Positions 6,435 to 9,414 of a stretch of DNA of 9,414 nt are shown in pieces. The DNA is taken from the NCBI GenBank assembly GCA_021841985.1, contig JAKCCP010000141.1, positions 1 to 9,414 on the forward strand, written 5' to 3'. Below the pieces are notes generated by a model, which saw only the letters and a list, made by a program, of their open reading frames with translations, was not told the origin of the DNA and did no database searches. Position numbers and translations under genes: made by a program. This DNA is from Pseudomonadota bacterium. GTDB lineage: Bacteria > Pseudomonadota > Alphaproteobacteria > Acetobacterales > Acetobacteraceae. The stretch's first letter is position 1; each line of letters starts with the position of its first letter.

Positions 6435-6914
6435 ATGAGCGGCATGGAATGGCTTCTCGAACTCGTTCTCATCGGACTCTTGGCGGTGACCCTGGTGCAT
6501 GCGCTGCGGCTTGAGCGCGCGCTCGGCCTGCTCAAGCGCGACCGGGCGACGCTCGAGGAAATGATCGCCGGCTTCAACGCCAGCACGCGCGAGGCGGAAG
6601 GCGGCATCACCCGGCTGCGCGAGGCCGCCGACGGCGCCGGGCGCCAGATCACCCGCCATGTCCAGCTCGCCCAGGAACTCAAGGGCGATCTCGGCTATCT
6701 CGTCGAGCGCGGCGAGAAACTCGCCGACCGGCTCGATCGCTCGCTGCGCGCCGGGCGCGCCGTGGCCGCCGAGGCCAGCCCCGCGCCGACCTATGCGCCG
6801 CGCCAGCCCGCGCTGGCCGCGGAGGCGGAGGCGGGCGCGGGCGCGGAGCCGGTGCCGCGTGGGCGGAGCCAGGCCGAGCGCGATCTGATGAAAGCGCTGA
6901 GGATGGCGCGATGA
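6435..6914 (+). CDS. DUF6468 family membrane protein in flagellar operon
   Basis: A 159-residue protein of unknown function from a family seen in alphaproteobacterial flagellar loci next to fliM and motE. It has one membrane helix at the N-terminus (about 5-24), then a charged helical, probably coiled-coil segment (about 27-105), an Ala/Pro-rich linker (about 110-142), and a short conserved-looking basic end, SQAERDLMKALRMAR (145-159). With almost nothing before the helix, the bulk could lie on the cytoplasmic side, but topology is uncertain. The start at 6435 has GGAG 7 bases upstream; in-frame starts from 6327 overlap fliM and lack support. The stop overlaps the next start as ATGA, so it is tightly coupled to the MotE-family gene. 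The family name is from memory of the C-terminal motif and context. Confidence 0.75.
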   Translation: MSGMEWLLELVLIGLLAVTLVHALRLERALGLLKRDRATLEEMIAGFNASTREAEGGITRLREAADGAGRQITRHVQLAQELKGDLGYLVERGEKLADRLDRSLRAGRAVAAEASPAPTYAPRQPALAAEAEAGAGAEPVPRGRSQAERDLMKALRMAR

Positions 6915-7681
6915 TCTCGCGACAGGAGCCCCCCCCGAAGCGCGGCTTCGGTTTTCGCCCCCCCCGCCTGTTGCCGCTGACGATGGCGGTGATGCTGGCG
7001 CTGCTGGTGCTCAAAACCACCGGCCTGGTGCGGGCGGCGTTCTTCACCCCGGTCGAGGAGCGGGCGCTGGCGGCGGTCGAGGGCAGCGTGGTGCCGATGG
7101 CCCATGCCGCGCCTTCCGCCGCCAACCCGGCGTCCTCCGCGGCATCCGCCAATGGCGCGGCCCCGAACGCCGACACGAATGATGCCAGGGCCGATGCCAA
7201 GCCGGGTCCGGTCGTCGATCCGGACACGCCGGTCAATCTCGCGAAGCCCGAGGAGCCGCAAGTCAGCGCCGCCGAACGCCATCTGCTGCTCGATCTTCGC
7301 GAACGCAAGAAATCTCTCGACCAGCGCGAGGCGGCGCTCGGCGCGCGCGAGGCGACGCTGGCCGCCGCCGAGCGGCGGATCTCGGCACGCGTCGACGAAC
7401 TCAAGACCTTGCAGGACCGTCTCGTGACCCTCGATGCGGCGCGCAAGCAGCGCGAGGAATCGAGCTGGGCCGGTCTCGTGAAACTCTACGAAACCATGCG
7501 CCCGCGCGACGCGGCGGTGATTTTCAATGATCTCGACATGAATGTTCTCTTGCCGGTGGTCGACCGGATGAAGGACGCCAAGGCGGCCGCCGTCCTCGCC
7601 GCGATGCAACCCGAAAAAGCACGCCAGATCACGACGCAACTGGCGGCGATGCGTACCCGCGAGACCGGCGGCGGCAACTGA
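6911..7681 (+). CDS. MotE-family protein (MgtE_N/FliG-M-like C-terminal domain)
   Basis: A 256-residue protein with a basic N-terminus, one membrane or signal-anchor helix (about 20-42), an Ala/Pro/Asn-rich linker (about 60-117), a long charged coiled coil (about 118-180) with repeated REA and ERR patterns, and a C-terminal domain WAGLVKLYETMRPRDAAVIF onward (186-245). That domain resembles the MgtE N-terminal and FliG middle domains: YE.M.P.DAA.IF..LD, and later AA.VLAAM.PEKA..IT..LA. In Sinorhizobium, MotE is a periplasmic factor needed for folding and stability of the motility protein MotC; a similar role at the motor is inferred here. The 4-base overlap with the DUF6468 gene suggests the two act together. 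A GAGGA sits 7 bases upstream of the start. Confidence 0.82.
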   Translation: MISRQEPPPKRGFGFRPPRLLPLTMAVMLALLVLKTTGLVRAAFFTPVEERALAAVEGSVVPMAHAAPSAANPASSAASANGAAPNADTNDARADAKPGPVVDPDTPVNLAKPEEPQVSAAERHLLLDLRERKKSLDQREAALGAREATLAAAERRISARVDELKTLQDRLVTLDAARKQREESSWAGLVKLYETMRPRDAAVIFNDLDMNVLLPVVDRMKDAKAAAVLAAMQPEKARQITTQLAAMRTRETGGGN

Positions 7682-7742
7682 CCGCGCCGGCGATGAGGAT
7701 TTTTGCGCGGCAAAACACCGTGGTCTGACGAAAGGACGAAGA
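7682..7742 (+). promoter_or_regulatory. Gap before cheY with AT-rich palindrome
   Basis: This is the only gap of more than 20 bases in the rightward gene run. It contains TTTTGC-GCG-GCAAAA (7701-7715), a perfect 6-base dyad with a 3-base centre, and AAAGGA (7731-7736), a good ribosome binding site 6 bases before the cheY ATG. The palindrome could be an operator or a weak attenuator, or promote separate expression of cheY and cheZ. I find no sigma-54 spacing and no convincing -35/-10 pair. Confidence 0.35.
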
Positions 7743-8129
7743 ATGGCGATCGACAAAGCGATGAACGTGCTGATCGTGGATGATTACAAAACCATGCTGC
7801 GTATCATCCGCAATCTTCTGAAGCAGATCGATTTCAATAATGTCGATGAGGCGACCGATGGGGCCGAGGCATTGTCCAAACTGCGTTCGGGCAATTTTGG
7901 CCTCGTGATCAGCGACTGGAACATGCAGCCGATGACCGGCCTGCAACTGCTCCAGGAAGTGCGCGCCGATGCCCGGCTCAAGGCGATGCCGTTCATCATG
8001 GTGACGGCCGAAAGCAAAGCGGAAAACGTCGTCGCCGCGCGCCAGGCCGGGGTCTCGAACTACATCGTCAAGCCCTTCAACGCCGAGACCTTGAAGGAAA
8101 AAATCGAAAAGGTGCTCGGGCATGCCTGA
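7743..8129 (+). CDS. cheY: Chemotaxis response regulator CheY
   Basis: A single-domain receiver of 128 residues. Phosphorylated CheY binds FliM and alters flagellar rotation. All the catalytic residues are present, each shifted by one from E. coli CheY: the acidic pair D13/D14, the phosphorylated D58 in ISDWNMQ, T88 in MVTAES, Y107 and K110 in YIVKPF. There is no output domain, so it acts by binding protein partners. It is encoded away from any kinase or receptor gene in this window, directly before cheZ and after motor genes, which suggests it is the motor-binding CheY. Codon choice is somewhat less GC-strict than in its neighbours, with more AAT, GAT and AAA codons. It overlaps cheZ by 8 bases. 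Confidence 0.96.
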   Translation: MAIDKAMNVLIVDDYKTMLRIIRNLLKQIDFNNVDEATDGAEALSKLRSGNFGLVISDWNMQPMTGLQLLQEVRADARLKAMPFIMVTAESKAENVVAARQAGVSNYIVKPFNAETLKEKIEKVLGHA

Positions 8130-8772
8130 AACCGCCGCGGAGATTTCGGCCCTGACGCTGCGCCTCGAAGAATGCCGCCGCCGCTATCCCGCGAGCGATC
8201 CCGAGATGGTGGCGGACGTCGTCCGGGCGGTATTGACGACGATGCACGGCGACCTCACCGCGCCGGAAACCTCGCTGCTGCACGAGATCGAGGAACTCGG
8301 CCAGGTGATCGCCAACGCCAAGGCCGAGATCGAGGCGCTGCGGGTGGACGATATCGGTTCGAGCCACATTCCGTCTGCGACCGACGAACTCGACGCCATC
8401 GTCGCCCATACCGCGATGGCGACGGAAGCGATCCTGGAAACCTGCGAAACCCTCGACGGCATCGGCGAGCATCTCGATCCCGCCGATGCCGCCAAGCTCC
8501 AGGGCGCGACCACGCGCATCTACGAAGCGTGCAGCTTCCAAGACATCACCGGCCAGCGCATCACCAAGGTGGTGCAGACGCTGAAGCAGATCGAAAACAA
8601 GGTGACACAGATCGTCACCGCGTTCGGCGTCGGCGAGGGCGCGCCAAGGGCCGCCGGCGAGGCCGGGATGGCGGCCGCGGAGGTCGAGACGGCGCTGCTC
8701 AACGGTCCGCAACTGCCGAGCCTCGCCATGGATCAGTCCGATATCGACCGGCTGCTCGCGAGTTTCGACTGA
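8122..8772 (+). CDS. cheZ: CheY-P phosphatase CheZ
   Basis: CheZ speeds the dephosphorylation of CheY-P and so resets the switch. The 216-residue product is mostly helical, as expected for the long four-helix-bundle dimer, and has the catalytic signature IYEACSFQDITGQRITKVV (133-151). Here D141 and Q145 correspond to the E. coli D143 and catalytic Q147. The last residues, MDQSDIDRLLASFD, match the amphipathic C-terminal helix with which CheZ grips CheY; an Ala/Gly/Glu-rich tether (about 171-195) separates it from the bundle. The ATG at 8122 lies within the cheY end (8-base overlap), with AAAAGG 9 bases upstream. Its stop and the next gene's start share one base. Confidence 0.93.
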   Translation: MPETAAEISALTLRLEECRRRYPASDPEMVADVVRAVLTTMHGDLTAPETSLLHEIEELGQVIANAKAEIEALRVDDIGSSHIPSATDELDAIVAHTAMATEAILETCETLDGIGEHLDPADAAKLQGATTRIYEACSFQDITGQRITKVVQTLKQIENKVTQIVTAFGVGEGAPRAAGEAGMAAAEVETALLNGPQLPSLAMDQSDIDRLLASFD

Positions 8773-9414
8773 TGCGCGCGGCACTGTTCGCAACCATGCT
8801 TTGTGCGCTCGCGCCGGCGGCGTGGGCGGCGGATACCGCCGTCACCCCGGTTTCGGTGCCGGTGCGCATCGGCGAGCATGACGGGTTCGGGCGTGTCGTT
8901 TTCGATTTTCCCAAGCCGCCGGCCTGGCGGATGGAACGCCATGGCGACGAGGTGACGCTTTCTTTCGCCGCCGAGGATCAGGTGATCGCGCCCGGCGGCG
9001 CGGTGCCACGCAATGTCCGCGCGATTGCCGGCGGCGCCGGCCAGGCGGTGATCCGTGTCGTCCCCGGCGCCGAACTCCGGGTGACGCGGATCGGGAACCG
9101 TCTCGCGCTCGACGTTCTCTCCCCATCTCCCGCCCGCGCGTCTTCGCCGGCGCCACCCGCCACCCCTGCGCCGGCCGCTGCCGCGACGCCGGCGCCGCCG
9201 CGTCTTGCGGCCATCAAACGGCATCTGCCCAAGGCGATGCCGGCGCTGGTGCCGGCGGCGGCGGCGGTGCCCATGGCGGCTCCGCCGCCGTCCGTCGCGC
9301 CAGATACGGCCCCTGCCGCCGTGACCGCGACCGCCGATGTCGACGGCGTGCCGGCCGGCGCGGTCGCGCGCGTGGATGCCAGGGGCGCCAATGCGGACGC
9401 CAATGGGACGAACA
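8772..9414 (+). CDS. Exported protein of unknown function, 3'-truncated
   Basis: An open frame of 214 codons starts with ATG overlapping the cheZ stop (TGATG) and runs off the window without a stop. Residues 1-19 form a clear Sec signal peptide (cleavage after AWA), so the protein is periplasmic or outer-membrane. Residues about 25-115 look like a small beta-rich domain: VSVPVRIGEHDGFGRVVFDF, a WRMERHGDEVTLSF strand pair, and VTRIGNRLALDVL. This is reminiscent of AMIN-like domains, but that is only a resemblance. From about 117 onward it is low-complexity Pro/Ala-rich with basic patches, a likely cell-wall-spanning linker. Similar exported proteins with later TPR repeats occur next to flagellar genes in related bacteria as far as I recall; the C-terminal part here cannot be seen. 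There is no strong ribosome binding site, so translation probably depends on coupling to cheZ. Confidence 0.75.
   Translation, partial: MRAALFATMLCALAPAAWAADTAVTPVSVPVRIGEHDGFGRVVFDFPKPPAWRMERHGDEVTLSFAAEDQVIAPGGAVPRNVRAIAGGAGQAVIRVVPGAELRVTRIGNRLALDVLSPSPARASSPAPPATPAPAAAATPAPPRLAAIKRHLPKAMPALVPAAAAVPMAAPPPSVAPDTAPAAVTATADVDGVPAGAVARVDARGANADANGTN

Overview
This window is a high-GC stretch (G/C strongly preferred at third codon positions) from an alphaproteobacterium. It is most likely a member of the Acetobacteraceae or a nearby Rhodospirillales group. The placement rests on the gene order (flgF-flgG-flgA-flgH facing fliL-fliM-DUF6468-MotE-cheY-cheZ), the Hint_2-type protein, and the alphaproteobacterial style of FlgA, FliL and MotE. 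It is an inference from protein style and synteny; there is no rRNA or other marker gene.

Layout. (1) Positions 2-1009, plus strand: the 3' part of a Hint-domain protein gene, cut by the window's left edge. (2) 1010-1220: a convergent intergenic region with a run of small T-loop hairpins and then two larger hairpins; the second overlaps the flgH stop codon and looks like the terminator of the leftward operon. (3) 1221-4567, minus strand: flgF, flgG, flgA and flgH, encoding the rod, the P-ring assembly chaperone and the L-ring. (4) 4568-4859: the divergent control region. It holds a strong match to a sigma-54 promoter reading into flgF, and two dyads of 6-5-6 architecture that look like NtrC/FlbD-family enhancer sites. 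(5) 4860-9414, plus strand: fliL, fliM, a DUF6468 membrane protein, a MotE-family protein, cheY, cheZ, and the start of an exported protein of unknown function that runs off the right edge. Most neighbours in this run overlap by 1 to 8 bases, so it is probably one operon, possibly with an extra promoter in the 61-base gap before cheY.

How the genes work together. The leftward operon supplies the proximal and distal rod proteins (FlgF, FlgG) and the bushings that let the rod cross the cell wall and outer membrane (FlgA for the P-ring, FlgH for the L-ring). The rightward operon supplies the motor side: FliL at the stator, FliM in the C-ring switch, a MotE-like periplasmic factor, the response regulator CheY that binds FliM, and CheZ, which dephosphorylates CheY. 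FliM and CheZ carry nearly the same short CheY-docking peptide, one at the N-terminus and one at the C-terminus, with cheY encoded between them. The least understood parts are the DUF6468 protein, the exported protein after cheZ, the enhancer dyads and the hairpin array.
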